From DATCJA01 sp963814955 (lineage in GTDB: Bacteria; Acidobacteriota; Vicinamibacteria; Vicinamibacterales; UBA2999), in contig CAWFEX010000008.1 of NCBI GenBank assembly GCA_963814955.1, forward strand, positions 434,001 to 498,000: DNA of 64,000 nucleotides, written 5' to 3'. Below are positions 1 to 9,548 of the stretch, in pieces. The position numbers were made by a program, and so were the translations under genes. The notes beneath the pieces were generated by a model that saw only the letters and a list, made by a program, of their open reading frames with translations, searched no databases and was not told the origin of the DNA. Position 1 is the first letter of the stretch; every line of letters starts with the position of its first letter.

Positions 1-1
1 C

Positions 2-1069
2 GGCGGTGTCGTAGGCCTCGCTGCAGCGTGGTCGATTGCCCGACGGGGCCACAGCGTCTGCGTACTGGAGCGGGAGCCGCGACCTGGCATGGCTACGAGC
101 ACTCACAACAGCCAGGTGATTCATGCCGGCATCTACTACCCGACCGGAACACAGAAGGCACGATTCTGCGTCGAAGGTGCCCGATCGTTGTACGAGTTCT
201 GTCGCACGCATGGCGTGCCTCACACACGCTGCGGAAAGCTGATCGTCATCCAGGACGACCAGGACCTCGGCGCCCTCGAAGCGCTCCGGGCACGCGGTGA
301 AGCCAACGGTGTACAAGGCCTTCGAATCGTCGACAACGCTTTTATTCGGGCGCGGGAGCCGTACATCAACGCACGCGTCGCCTTGTACTCGCCCGACACC
401 GGGATCATCGAGGCGGAAGCGCTCGTGCGCACGCTCGCTCAGTTGTGCGCCGGACACGATGTCGCCGTCCTGCCGGGCACGCCTCTGATTGCCGCAGATC
501 ATCGGGCTTCGGAAGTGGAGCTGCGCACTCCCGCCGAAGCAATCGCGGCGCGGGCCGTGGTCAATGCCGCCGGTCTGTACGCAGACGAAGTGTCGTCGCT
601 TCTGGGCGGCGAGACGTTCAGGATCTACCCGTGCCGTGGGGAGTACGCTGAGCTCGTCCCGTCGAAACGCTACCTCGTCAACTTCCCCGTTTACCCGTTG
701 CCGCATGCGTCGGGCCATTCCCTTGGCGTTCATCTCACGAAAACGACGCATGGCAACGTGACGCTTGGTCCTACGTTCCACTTTCAGGCAGGAAAGGACG
801 ATTACGAAGACAACCGCCTCCCGGTCGAACGGTTCCTCGAGCCAGCACGCACGTTGCTGCCACAGCTCCGCCTCGAAGACCTGCGACTCGGAGGCAGCGG
901 CATCCGGCCGAAGCTTCACCCCCCTGAACAACCGTTTGCCGATTTTTTCGTGGCGCCAGACCGGGAGTGTCCCCGGCTGGTTCAGGCGGCAGGAATCGAG
1001 TCGCCGGGCTTGACGGCGTGTCTGGCGATTGGCGAGGAGGTGGCGAACCTGGTGGAGAAAGTATTGTGA
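2..1069 (+). CDS. L-2-hydroxyglutarate oxidase/dehydrogenase-like FAD enzyme (5' truncated)
   Basis: The reading frame is open from the first bases of the window, so the gene starts upstream; about 355 residues are visible. The visible start carries the end of a Rossmann FAD-binding motif (GGVVGLAAAW, then VLERE), followed by THNSQVIHAGIYY, which is close to the histidine-containing signature of the L2HGDH/LhgO branch of the DAO family. The C-terminus has GGSGIRPKL and IESPGLTACLAIGEEVANLV, typical of the closing FAD-binding part. The family oxidises L-2-hydroxyglutarate to 2-oxoglutarate and passes electrons to the membrane. An ATG at 89 lies inside the FAD motif region and is not the real start. 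It is convergent with the next gene and looks unrelated to the polysaccharide locus. Confidence 0.85.
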   Translation, partial: GGVVGLAAAWSIARRGHSVCVLEREPRPGMATSTHNSQVIHAGIYYPTGTQKARFCVEGARSLYEFCRTHGVPHTRCGKLIVIQDDQDLGALEALRARGEANGVQGLRIVDNAFIRAREPYINARVALYSPDTGIIEAEALVRTLAQLCAGHDVAVLPGTPLIAADHRASEVELRTPAEAIAARAVVNAAGLYADEVSSLLGGETFRIYPCRGEYAELVPSKRYLVNFPVYPLPHASGHSLGVHLTKTTHGNVTLGPTFHFQAGKDDYEDNRLPVERFLEPARTLLPQLRLEDLRLGGSGIRPKLHPPEQPFADFFVAPDRECPRLVQAAGIESPGLTACLAIGEEVANLVEKVL

Positions 1070-1144
1070 GAAGTGGGCGGCTGGTGCGGGTGCCGACTAC
1101 CGCCTACTTAGTGGCTACTCTGGCTTGGTGTGCTTTGTGTCCCT

Positions 1145-1162
1145 GTCACCGTAGGTGGTGAC
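1145..1162. terminator. Weak hairpin between convergent genes
   Basis: A perfect 6-bp inverted repeat, GTCACC and GGTGAC with a 6-nt loop, lies in the 156-bp gap between two convergent genes. There is no U-tract on either side, so an intrinsic terminator is only possible. Nothing else is evident in this gap. Confidence 0.2.
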
Positions 1163-1225
1163 GTGCCCGCGCCGAATGCGGTGCGCCGGTGTTTGAAGAC
1201 GAGGCCATGGCTTCGCGGCCGCTCG

Positions 1226-2860
1226 TCAGCGGCTGCCTTGTTCGCCTTCGATCAACGAGTGCCCCTCCGCCTGTGGGAGCCGCACACCCGCCAGCGATCC
1301 AAGCGTCGGCGCGATGTCAGCCGGCGTCACGTTCGCGGAGGATCGCGCGCTTTTGACGGCACCGCCAAACAGGATCACCGGCACGTGCGTATCGTAGTCA
1401 TGGGGCGTCCCGTGAGTGGTCCCGGCGGCGACGTTGCGCCCGCCGAGGAACCAGTATTCCTTGGGTACGACCATGAGGTCGCCGCTGCGGCCGCTCATGT
1501 AGCTCAGCGCAGCCATGCGAATCATTGGATCCTTGCTCGTCTCCGACAACTGATCGGTTCGAAGGACGCGGGCCACCCCGGGAATTCCCTCGAGGCTTCG
1601 TATCACCATGGACAGCAGCTGTGTATCCGCCCGAAGTCTGTCGAACACACCTCCGGCGAAGTACACGTCGGTGAAGTTCACCGATTCCACGTACGTGCCC
1701 TTCTGCAACGGGCCCCATGCGGACACCAGTGCGTCCTCGATCCGCTCACGCAGATCCTCGGTCACGAGGCGCCCGCCCTTCGGAGGGATCGGGATCGGCG
1801 CGACACCGTGGTCGGCCGAGAGTGCCAGCACGTAGTTCGCACGTCCGACCTTCGCATCGAGGTGCCCGATGAGCGTGCCCAGCGTGACATCAAGCTGTCG
1901 CAGGACGTCCTCGACTTCACGGCTTTCGGGACCGAAGGCATGGCCCACGTCGTCGAGGACCGAAAAGCTCACCCCGAGGTAGTCGGTGGTCTGTCGCTGC
2001 CCGAGGGAAAAGCTGTCAACGAGCGATGCGGCCAGACGCCCGAGGTACGCATCAGCAAGGGGTGAGGCCTGCCAGAGATTGAAGAACTGTGTATCGATAC
2101 CGCCCGCCCGTCCGTTAATCGGATGTGGAAACAGACCGTTCCATCCCGCCGGAGGCCGCTCGCCCACGCCGGCGTCCGGCTTGAGATACGAGCCCGGCGA
2201 ACCGGACAACGTCCAGACGCGTCCCAGGTCCTTTTCATACGGATTTCGCTCGACGAATTCCTTGACCGCGTTGACGGGGCCGGATGCGAACGCGCTGGAC
2301 GTCGCCCACGACCCGGACGGATCGTCGAACCACACCACGGCATCGCCCGCGTGCCCGGCCAGGGAGATCGCGCTGCGTGCCTTCATCGAGACGGAGACGA
2401 CGCGCGCACCGGGTTTCTGAGAGCGGAGTTCGTCGGCAAGCGTCGGGATCAGCAGGTTGACCGCGCTGTTGCCGAAACGAATCGGGCGACCGTAGGTGAT
2501 CTCGGTCGTGGACGGATCGGAGGAGCAACCGGTGAGCGTGCGCTCCTTCCGCTGCCACCACGTGTTGTTGATCATGCCGTGGCGATGCGGCAGCGCCCCG
2601 GTCGCAATCGTCGCGTGACCGGCGCAGGTCACGGTCACGAAATACGGATAGCGCGCGTTCTCGAACACCAGACCCTGATCGAGCAGCGTGCGGAATCCGT
2701 TTCGCCAATGACGGCTGAACTGCTGGAGATAGTCCGCTCGCATCTGATCCACGACCACCGTCACGAGGAGCCGGGGCGGGTCCGCGGCGCGCACACCGTG
2801 AACACCAAGAGCGGCGGCAAAGAGACCTGCGGCAAGAATCAGGCTACCCAATCGCTGCAT
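1226..2860 (-). CDS. Secreted alkaline-phosphatase-superfamily phosphodiesterase/phosphatase (PafA-like)
   Basis: A 544-residue protein with a clear Sec signal peptide (residues 1-25, ending VRA) and the metal-binding layout of the type I phosphodiesterase/nucleotide pyrophosphatase family. VVDQMRADYL (about 36-45) gives the first Asp ligand; TVTCAGHATIATG (about 76-88) carries the probable Thr78 nucleophile; DDVGHAFGP and LSADHGVAP supply Asp/His ligands; HGTPHDYDTHVPV is the C-terminal His motif. The layout resembles PafA-type periplasmic phosphate-irrepressible phosphatases. The start is an ATG directly before the signal peptide. It is convergent with the preceding gene and separated by about 60 bp from the glycosyltransferase operon, so it may be independent of the glycan locus. 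Substrate is not predictable. Confidence 0.85.
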   Translation of the reverse strand: MQRLGSLILAAGLFAAALGVHGVRAADPPRLLVTVVVDQMRADYLQQFSRHWRNGFRTLLDQGLVFENARYPYFVTVTCAGHATIATGALPHRHGMINNTWWQRKERTLTGCSSDPSTTEITYGRPIRFGNSAVNLLIPTLADELRSQKPGARVVSVSMKARSAISLAGHAGDAVVWFDDPSGSWATSSAFASGPVNAVKEFVERNPYEKDLGRVWTLSGSPGSYLKPDAGVGERPPAGWNGLFPHPINGRAGGIDTQFFNLWQASPLADAYLGRLAASLVDSFSLGQRQTTDYLGVSFSVLDDVGHAFGPESREVEDVLRQLDVTLGTLIGHLDAKVGRANYVLALSADHGVAPIPIPPKGGRLVTEDLRERIEDALVSAWGPLQKGTYVESVNFTDVYFAGGVFDRLRADTQLLSMVIRSLEGIPGVARVLRTDQLSETSKDPMIRMAALSYMSGRSGDLMVVPKEYWFLGGRNVAAGTTHGTPHDYDTHVPVILFGGAVKSARSSANVTPADIAPTLGSLAGVRLPQAEGHSLIEGEQGSR

Positions 2861-2919
2861 GAAGATGCCCTACGCGTGGTTGGTGGTTCGTGGTTCACCA
2901 ATTACGACTAACAATTAGC

Positions 2920-3792
2920 CTACTGCCTACTGCTCACAAACCGCAGTTGCAGCCAGCATCTCACCGACAGCAGGTTACGGGCGAGCAGGCGTCTGAGTCC
3001 TGAGTGAGGCGCAACATGCGTTCCGTAATACAGATACGCGCTGTCGTGAAATGCCCGAATGGCGGAGGCCTTGAGGCTTTTGCTCGATTGGCCGACCTGG
3101 TGAATAGCCGTTGCGACCGGTACGTATCGCACCTCATAGCCGATCGCGCGCAACCTGCGGCACAGGTCCGCGTCTTCCCAGTACAGAAAATACCGCTCGT
3201 CGAACCCATGGACCTTTTCGAGCGCGTCGCGACGGGCGAGCATACACGCTCCAGACAGCCAATCGACCTTGACGCTGGTATCACCAGACTGATTCGCATC
3301 AGTGATCACATTGCGTCGGGAGACACTGAGCGTCGGAAAAATCCGGCGCAGAACCGTCGATCGCCCGAAGAAACCTGTGAGCATATCGGGATCGCCTCGA
3401 GCACTGCCCTGAAACGAGCCGTCCGGGTTGAGAATCCGAGGGCCGACAATCGCGCAGCCTGATGAACGTTCGAGTTCCGCGCGCATCGCATCGAACGCGC
3501 CCGCCATCAGGTGACAGTCGGGATTCATGATGAGCACCAGAGGGCCCGTCGTCGCCGCCATTCCCTGATTCATCCCTCGGGCAAAGCCAACGTTGTCGTC
3601 GTTTCGGAGGAGACGTGCGGACGGCGCGAACTCCGCGACGGTGCCTCCGCTTCCATCAGTGGAGGCGTTGTCCACGACTACGGCCTCCCAGTGACGGCCC
3701 GGCAGCTCGTCGGCAATGGATTGAAGCGCACGGCGCAGCTCCAATCCAGCGTTGAAGTTGACCAAAACCGCGCTTATCTCCGGAGTCGTCAT
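2920..3792 (-). CDS. Glycosyltransferase family 2 (rhamnosyltransferase-like)
   Basis: Cytosolic GT-A enzyme of 290 residues. It opens with ISAVLVNFNAG and VVVDNASTDGS, has the metal/nucleotide site as MNPDCHLM, and later WLSGACMLARRDAL and GFDERYFLYWEDADLCRR, a pattern common in rhamnosyl- and other WbbL-like GT2 enzymes. The frame is open further upstream, but I chose the ATG at 3792 because it precedes the GT2 N-terminal strand and overlaps the upstream stop as ATGA. It is the last gene of the coupled group starting at 7701. It presumably adds a sugar to a lipid-linked oligosaccharide; donor and acceptor are unknown. Confidence 0.85.
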   Translation of the reverse strand: MTTPEISAVLVNFNAGLELRRALQSIADELPGRHWEAVVVDNASTDGSGGTVAEFAPSARLLRNDDNVGFARGMNQGMAATTGPLVLIMNPDCHLMAGAFDAMRAELERSSGCAIVGPRILNPDGSFQGSARGDPDMLTGFFGRSTVLRRIFPTLSVSRRNVITDANQSGDTSVKVDWLSGACMLARRDALEKVHGFDERYFLYWEDADLCRRLRAIGYEVRYVPVATAIHQVGQSSKSLKASAIRAFHDSAYLYYGTHVAPHSGLRRLLARNLLSVRCWLQLRFVSSRQ

Positions 3793-4799
3793 CGGACTTC
3801 TGCGAGGCCGATATCGAAATGCTTTTCGCGGACTTTGGCAAAGAGCCACCGTTTTTCGAGGTGTTCCTCGATAGCGCGCGCATCGACAGTTCGGGTGCGC
3901 TGGATTGCCGCCCGCTTCTGCAGCACCTTCGGCAGGCCCCGAACGGCCGCAAGCTTTGCCCGCAGGAACGCGCCGAGAAGACCGACGCGCGCAAAATAGG
4001 CTGCACTGGCGGCGTTGTAAACCAGGTGCCCGGCCAGGGTCCGCGCCAGAAGCGAAGCCGGCGTGTTTTTCAGATACATCCACTCCAGATTCCGCTGTCC
4101 ATGAAACACCGCAAAGGCGCTGACGCGACCGACGGTCGCGCTTCCATGGTGCTTGACGATGGCGTCAGCCACGTACCGGCAGCGGTATCCGCGCAGTCTG
4201 GCGCGGTAAGACAAGTCGACGTCTTCGTGCGAGGCGAAGAAATCTTCATCGAACCCGCCGAGCTCCTCGAACACCTGCCTCGAGATCAAACATGCCGCAC
4301 CGCACATGCCAAACACTTCACGCGAGGAGGCCGCAGCGTCAGCCGCTGTTCCGTGATGGCGCTTGAACGCGCCTCCGGCGCGGAACAGCCCGTCGCCAGC
4401 ACTGTCGATGATCGAGGGGTCGTGCATGTAGACGATGCGCGACGTCGCAAGCAGAAAAGCGGACTGTGCGTCGACGCCGTCACGCAGGGAACGAAGCCAG
4501 GCAGAGTCCGGTATCGCGTCGTTGTTGAGAAATGCCAGAAAGTCGCCGCGCGCCGCCTTCGCGCCGGCATTGCTGCCGCCGGCAAATCCGTGATTGTCAC
4601 TGAGCTCGATGAGACGCACTTGTGGAAATGTGGTGCGAACGAAGTCCGCTGTCCCGTCGGATGAGCCGTTGTCGACCAGAATAATCTCTGCGGTCACGCC
4701 GGACTGTGCGAGGGCGGCACGCAGGCAATCCTCGAGATACATCCTGCCGTTCCACGTCACGATGACCACGGATATCTCAGGCGGCACGGCGATAGGCAT
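3789..4799 (-). CDS. Glycosyltransferase family 2
   Basis: A 336-residue GT-A glycosyltransferase. Visible motifs are ISVVIVTWNGR at the N-terminus, ILVDNGSSDGT, FLNNDAIPDSAW as the DxD-like site, and GFDEDFFASHEDVDLSYRARL near residue 200. The extended C-terminus, rich in basic residues, follows a hydrophobic stretch that may sit on the membrane surface. The start overlaps the end of the GT4 gene by 23 bp and its stop overlaps the next start by 4 bp, so the three transferases are translationally coupled and likely act on the same repeat unit. It is related to, but clearly distinct from, the next GT2. Confidence 0.85.
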   Translation of the reverse strand: MPIAVPPEISVVIVTWNGRMYLEDCLRAALAQSGVTAEIILVDNGSSDGTADFVRTTFPQVRLIELSDNHGFAGGSNAGAKAARGDFLAFLNNDAIPDSAWLRSLRDGVDAQSAFLLATSRIVYMHDPSIIDSAGDGLFRAGGAFKRHHGTAADAAASSREVFGMCGAACLISRQVFEELGGFDEDFFASHEDVDLSYRARLRGYRCRYVADAIVKHHGSATVGRVSAFAVFHGQRNLEWMYLKNTPASLLARTLAGHLVYNAASAAYFARVGLLGAFLRAKLAAVRGLPKVLQKRAAIQRTRTVDARAIEEHLEKRWLFAKVREKHFDIGLAEVR

Positions 4800-5886
4800 C
4801 GAGCGTCAGCAACGCCGTACGGCGCCAGGTGAATTCCGAGGCTCGGCGCAGCCCGGCCGCGCGCATCCGGGCACGCTTCTGCTCGTCGTTCACGATGTCG
4901 ACGATGGCATTGGTCCACGCCGCCTGATCCAAGGGATCGAGCAGCAACCCCGCGTCTCCAACAACCTCCGGAACCGATCCGGCCGTCGAGGCGATGACCG
5001 GCGTTCCGCTCTTCATCGCTTCGAGCAAGGGCAATCCAAAGCCTTCGTACAGAGATGGATAGACAAACGCAATGGCGCCACGATACAGCGTCCTCAGCTG
5101 TGGTTCTTCAATTCCGCTGAGGCAGATAACGGCATCCGCGGCGTCGTTATGCTCCGCCATGACCTGCAGATCTTTGCCGCTGCCAAGATCGAGTCCGACA
5201 AGTACAAGCGACAACGCGGGAAGGGCCCCGAAATGGCGCCTGGCGCCGAGCAACGCCTCGAGGAGCATGGTGAGATTGCGTCGTTCGTGCATATCGCCGA
5301 CATGCAGCACGTACGGAGCCGTCACAGCCGGCGGAAGTTCGACCACGGCTTCCGGATCGCCGGGAGAAAACGCCTCGTCCACGCCGAGTGGTGTCACGGT
5401 GATGCGTTCGGGCGCAATGTGGTAGGCCGCCGAGATTTCCGCCGCCGAGAACCGCGACACGGTGAGTACATGCCGGGCGCCCTGGGCGCTGCGACGGTAG
5501 AAGGCACGGCGCAGCCAGTCGCGACGATATGGATACCACTCGGGGTGCAGCTCGTAACTCACATCGTGCACCGTGACCACCACAGGAACCGGCGACCACC
5601 ACGGCGCGGTATACGCTGGCGCATGGATGATATCCACAGCTGCGCGCCGCGCCGCCCGCGGCAACCCTATCAGCGTCCAGCCCAGATTAGTTGGCGGATG
5701 CGGTGGCTCGGCGACGTAGCCGACGCCAGGCGGGATGGCGCTTGAATCACGGCCTCCCAGCGCCACGATTTCGAGCGGTTCGCCGAGCGACAGCAGCGCG
5801 CGGGTGAGGCCGGCAACATATCTGCGAATGCCCGCCGCCGGTGAGGCAAACGCGCGGCCATCAATACCGATGCGCAGCGTCCTCAA
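4777..5886 (-). CDS. Glycosyltransferase family 4 (GT-B)
   Basis: A 369-residue retaining GT-B enzyme. The N-terminal domain has GIDGRAFASPAAGIRRY, a glycine-rich acceptor loop, and VTVHDVSYELHPEWYP. The C-terminal domain has VTPLGVDEAF, then the donor-site motif PSLYEGFGLPLLEAMKSGTPVIAS with the two conserved Glu residues seven apart. This architecture is typical of mannosyl- or rhamnosyltransferases of O-antigen clusters. The start appears to be a TTG (5886), which directly precedes the Rossmann strand RTLRIGIDG. It sits between the priming enzyme and two GT2 genes. Confidence 0.85.
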   Translation of the reverse strand: MRTLRIGIDGRAFASPAAGIRRYVAGLTRALLSLGEPLEIVALGGRDSSAIPPGVGYVAEPPHPPTNLGWTLIGLPRAARRAAVDIIHAPAYTAPWWSPVPVVVTVHDVSYELHPEWYPYRRDWLRRAFYRRSAQGARHVLTVSRFSAAEISAAYHIAPERITVTPLGVDEAFSPGDPEAVVELPPAVTAPYVLHVGDMHERRNLTMLLEALLGARRHFGALPALSLVLVGLDLGSGKDLQVMAEHNDAADAVICLSGIEEPQLRTLYRGAIAFVYPSLYEGFGLPLLEAMKSGTPVIASTAGSVPEVVGDAGLLLDPLDQAAWTNAIVDIVNDEQKRARMRAAGLRRASEFTWRRTALLTLDAYRRAA

Positions 5887-5904
5887 CTCTTCTGCATCTT
5901 GAAT

Positions 5905-7701
5905 TCACTGTATCGCCAAGTGCAGGCGCCGAACCGGCCGCTCGAGGGTTGCGCAGATCTCCCGGATCCGGTACTCGACGTTGCCATTGATCGACGGAGT
6001 GCTCAAAATCACCTCGTCGATCGCATACCGACGCATCGTCGATTCGAGATGGTGGAGGCTGCCACGCACGGGAACGCCCATGATCCAGCGTCGCGCCTTC
6101 ATCGGGTCGTCATCGATGAACGCAATAGGGTTCATGTTCCACTTCCGGTTGGCGCGCATCTCGCGCACGAGCGTTTGACCGAAGGCGCCGGCTCCGTAAA
6201 CGAGCACGCGACGGCTTCGCTTGCTCCTCGTTGCGGCGACGAGGTTCATCGCGCGGAAGGAGGCCCGTGTGGCGATCACAGCGATGCTTAACAGCAGCGC
6301 ATCCAGAACGAAGACGGCGCGTGAAAACCCGACGAGCCGGTAGAAATAGACAACTGTGAGCACCGAGACCAGCGATCCAAGGCCGACGCCTCGCAGTACG
6401 GCGGTCACGTCGCGAAGGCCAAACGTGTCCCAGGAGCGCTGATACAACCCGGACGCGTAGAGGGCGGCGAGTTTGCAGCCCAGGACGACGGGCAGCGACG
6501 CCGTAAAGTACGGAAGAAAATTGTCGAGCCCCTCGCCCTCGAAGCGAAGCCGGTACGCCACGTAATAGCACACGGTGATGAGCACCAGGTCGAGCAGCAC
6601 TTCCGCCGCGTGCCACCGGAAAGCCAGGTCTTTCAAGAACGGCGCGAACGACGACTTCTGCAGCGCGATGAAATCTTCCGCGTTGTAGGCCGGCACCCGT
6701 GCGAGGTAGATGCCGACGAGAACGAGCAGCACGCCGAACGCCGCGACGAGCGGCAGCATCGGCTCGGCGCCGCGGCTGCTCATCAGCACCCATGCGGTCG
6801 TGCCGCCGGCAATACCAAGCAGATAAAGAATCCGGACGGCGCTGCGTTCCGAAAATCCAAGCGACACAAGGCGGTGCGACACGTGGTCGGTCCCACCCTT
6901 GGTAGCCTTCCTGCCGGCAAGGCGTCTCAAAGCAAGAACGAACCCGGTGTCGAACAGCGGAACGATCAGCACAAGCACGACGATGACCGCCGGATTGATG
7001 AACGCGACCGGTGCGTTGTAAATGGGCACCAGCGAGGTCGCACCAAGAACGCCGCCGATAAAGAGACTGCCGCAGTCGCCCATGAACAGGCGCGCCCGGC
7101 TGCGGTTCCAATAGAGAAATCCAAGCAGCGACCCAGCGAGGGCCGTAAGCAGCACCACATGCGTGAATCCCAGAGAATTCGCCAGGAGGACCGCGAGAAA
7201 AACGGCAGCGATCAGGCTGACACCGGCTGCCAGTCCATCCATGTTGTCCAGAAGATTCACCGCGTGGCAGATGCCCGCGAACCAGATCACGGCGATCAGC
7301 GTGTAAGCGGACGGGAGCGCTCCTTCGACGTCGGAGCCGGCCAGCGCGAACACCAGAAATGCTCCGATCGCCAGCGACGCCACGAGCTTTGCCACAGGCG
7401 AGAGCTGCAGCCGGTCATCGAGAACGCCGACGACAAACATCGCAAGCGCACCCATCGGTACAGGCATCCATTCGACCGGTGGACCCACGAGGTCAGCCCG
7501 AAAGACAATGCCGGCAAACCCGACAATGGTGCCCGCCGCAATGGCAATGCCTCCCATCGTGGGTGTCGGCGCCGTATGCCAGCGATCTGCACGGGGAGGC
7601 ACGACCGCTCCGCCTGAGGAAGCAAGCCGGCGGACGACCGCTCCACTCGCGACGGTGCACGCCGTCGCGAGGACGAATATGGCCGTCAGGAAGATCAGCA
7701 C
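5905..7701 (-). CDS. WecA/MraY-type priming transferase fused to a polysaccharide epimerase-like NAD-binding domain
   Basis: A 598-residue polytopic membrane protein with two family signatures. Residues 1 to about 330 are a polyprenyl-phosphate sugar-1-phosphate transferase: HTAPTPTMGGIAI, the Asp pair in VVGVLDDRLQLSP, NLLDNMDGLAAG and NRSRARLFMGDCGSLF. From about residue 370 four more hydrophobic segments are followed by a Rossmann domain starting near 498 (RVLVYGAGAFGQTLVREM), like the N-terminal membrane and CoA-binding part of FlaA1/WbpM/CapD proteins but lacking the catalytic SDR half. The start is a GTG. It probably starts the glycan by loading HexNAc-1-phosphate on undecaprenyl phosphate; the C-terminal part may be regulatory. 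Confidence 0.85.
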   Translation of the reverse strand: MLIFLTAIFVLATACTVASGAVVRRLASSGGAVVPPRADRWHTAPTPTMGGIAIAAGTIVGFAGIVFRADLVGPPVEWMPVPMGALAMFVVGVLDDRLQLSPVAKLVASLAIGAFLVFALAGSDVEGALPSAYTLIAVIWFAGICHAVNLLDNMDGLAAGVSLIAAVFLAVLLANSLGFTHVVLLTALAGSLLGFLYWNRSRARLFMGDCGSLFIGGVLGATSLVPIYNAPVAFINPAVIVVLVLIVPLFDTGFVLALRRLAGRKATKGGTDHVSHRLVSLGFSERSAVRILYLLGIAGGTTAWVLMSSRGAEPMLPLVAAFGVLLVLVGIYLARVPAYNAEDFIALQKSSFAPFLKDLAFRWHAAEVLLDLVLITVCYYVAYRLRFEGEGLDNFLPYFTASLPVVLGCKLAALYASGLYQRSWDTFGLRDVTAVLRGVGLGSLVSVLTVVYFYRLVGFSRAVFVLDALLLSIAVIATRASFRAMNLVAATRSKRSRRVLVYGAGAFGQTLVREMRANRKWNMNPIAFIDDDPMKARRWIMGVPVRGSLHHLESTMRRYAIDEVILSTPSINGNVEYRIREICATLERPVRRLHLAIQ

Positions 7702-7826
7702 TGGGGTTTAGTGGACCGTATACGCGGAAGAACTACCAGTTACAACCAGTCTTCGACGCCGATTCGCGGCCGCGACAACGGAGCGGCGGTAGTCACTCAC
7801 GAAGGACATACCAGTAATGGTTTCGA

Positions 7827-9548
7827 CTAACCGCCTGCTGCACGCGCCAGCCGCGCGGTCTTCTCACCCGCATGCATGACGAACGGCCGTCGCGCAAGAA
7901 TTCCCTCGCAGATTGTATCCAGTCCGTCCGATGCACCGGGAAGCAGCTGTTGCAGTCGGTCGAGCTTGAGCCGGTAAATGGGATACCCGGCCTTCGGATC
8001 GATGAAACCAAGAGGGATCATGCGATTGAAGAAGAAGTGGTAGGCGTACTGCCGGGCTCGAGCGAGCTGCCTGGATGCCAGGCGCTCCTTGAACGGCAAT
8101 TCCGACAGAATCCGGAAATACTCAGCGCGGGAGCTGGCATCCCGTGTCAGCCCCTTGTTCCGAATCCATGCCTCGCCCGCAACGATCACAGGCAGGCCCG
8201 CGCTCGTCAGCTCCACGCCCATCTTCGTTCCGTAGATGACCGCAGCATTGCAAAACGACATCAATGCGTACGTGCTCATATCGCTTTCAGGGGGAACGAT
8301 GGTGATGTTCGGTGCAAGCCGTGGCAGCGCCTTGCGCAGCTCGCCAAGAATCGGCTGCCGCGAAGGCGGAAACCCGCTTATCTCGGCGGGATGCACGCGG
8401 ATGAGGAGATTCAGATCAGCTCTCGTGGCGAAATACTGGCACGTTTCAATCAGCCACTCGAGCATGTTCGGAAAGGCATTCGCGGGATAGTGAAGCTGGG
8501 CGTCCCAGGCGACGTTCGTGAGCAGCCCGATGATTGGTTTCGAGCGATCCAATCCGAGTCGACGGACGATGTCGTCTGGATCCTGTTTACGCGGTCGGTG
8601 AAACACAATCCAGTCGAAAAGACCCTCGCGCCGGCTCGCCAGATACTTCGTGAGCTCGCGGTCCTGCGTCGGCGTCAACGGCGTATCGTCCCAGAGATCG
8701 CTGGGCTCGCTCATCAAGGTGTGGTGATACGTGTCATCGTGGCTGAAGATGAACCTGCGCTTCCGATACGCGACGTTCCATGTCACGACGTGAACGCCTT
8801 CCGCACGTGCGACCTCGCCGACGATGCCCCACGGCACGTAGATTCCATGTGTAAACACCGCCGAGGAGAAGCCGACCGCACGAATCAATCGACGCGACGC
8901 ATAAGCCGTGAGCAGGGCCGATTCGAAGTATCTGCGCAACACCGGCTCCGCCGACGGTTCTTTGTCGAGCGAGCCGGTCGCGAAGAAGCGCAGCGCTCCC
9001 GCATAGGCGTGCTCGCCGATCGCCAGGCCGTCGAGCGTGAATGCGTTGATCTGCTCGAACGGCAGCGTACTGGCAACGCGGCGGGCCTCGGCGCGATCCT
9101 CCGGCGTCAGCCACTCGGAGTAGCGGTGAATCTTCAGCCCCAGCCGCGCGTACACGCGCTCGGCCGGCCAGGCGCAGTCGCGGCACAGATCCCGACTCGG
9201 TCCGTGCGCGACAAACTTCGCAATACGGGGATATAGAGAAGCTTCGCACTCGGCGCACGCAGTCATGGCGCCGTCGCACAGAAGCGCGTGGACTTCCGCA
9301 CCTCTGAAGGTCAGCGCCGCCGCTAATGCGCTTTCAAGAGAAATCGCGTGCGCATAAGAGCCGATCGACGTCGCAAGCAGGACACGCGGACCTCCGTCGG
9401 CCGAGCTTTTCGCGGACTGCCATAAAGACGCATCGGCCGACAGCGCCTGCTCCCAATCCGGATACGCGTCGAACCTGGCGTGGTACCACCTCCTGGCGAG
9501 GCGTGTCGCACGCCACAACGCCGGCAGCTTTCGGATAACGTGTTTCAT
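7827..9548 (-). CDS. Capsule/surface-polysaccharide GT-B-like protein
   Basis: A 573-residue cytosolic protein whose C-terminal half resembles the GT-B-like capsule biosynthesis and glycerophosphotransferase superfamily: LLIRVHPAEISG, then MSFCNAAVIYGTKMGVELTSAGLPVIVAGEAW, equivalent to the donor-binding RPHP and SxxxxEA...G.PV motifs. The middle has a four-cysteine stretch (CDGAMTACAECEASLYPRI and DLCRDCAW) that could bind metal. The gene ends the coupled group that starts at 16533; its ATG overlaps the HAD gene stop as ATGA. A 125-bp gap separates it from the next gene downstream. Role is probably transfer of the sugar made by the cassette upstream, inferred from position. Confidence 0.65.
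   Translation of the reverse strand: MKHVIRKLPALWRATRLARRWYHARFDAYPDWEQALSADASLWQSAKSSADGGPRVLLATSIGSYAHAISLESALAAALTFRGAEVHALLCDGAMTACAECEASLYPRIAKFVAHGPSRDLCRDCAWPAERVYARLGLKIHRYSEWLTPEDRAEARRVASTLPFEQINAFTLDGLAIGEHAYAGALRFFATGSLDKEPSAEPVLRRYFESALLTAYASRRLIRAVGFSSAVFTHGIYVPWGIVGEVARAEGVHVVTWNVAYRKRRFIFSHDDTYHHTLMSEPSDLWDDTPLTPTQDRELTKYLASRREGLFDWIVFHRPRKQDPDDIVRRLGLDRSKPIIGLLTNVAWDAQLHYPANAFPNMLEWLIETCQYFATRADLNLLIRVHPAEISGFPPSRQPILGELRKALPRLAPNITIVPPESDMSTYALMSFCNAAVIYGTKMGVELTSAGLPVIVAGEAWIRNKGLTRDASSRAEYFRILSELPFKERLASRQLARARQYAYHFFFNRMIPLGFIDPKAGYPIYRLKLDRLQQLLPGASDGLDTICEGILARRPFVMHAGEKTARLARAAGG

Noticed and set aside
1130..2065. Long plus-strand open frame over the phosphatase gene
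   Set aside because: It is a high-GC shadow; the minus strand carries a complete phosphatase with signal peptide and all metal ligands.
2879..2932. Short GGTT/GTAG-type direct repeats around the phosphatase-GT2 junction
   Set aside because: Only a few imperfect units, partly inside the gene end; no structure beyond low complexity.
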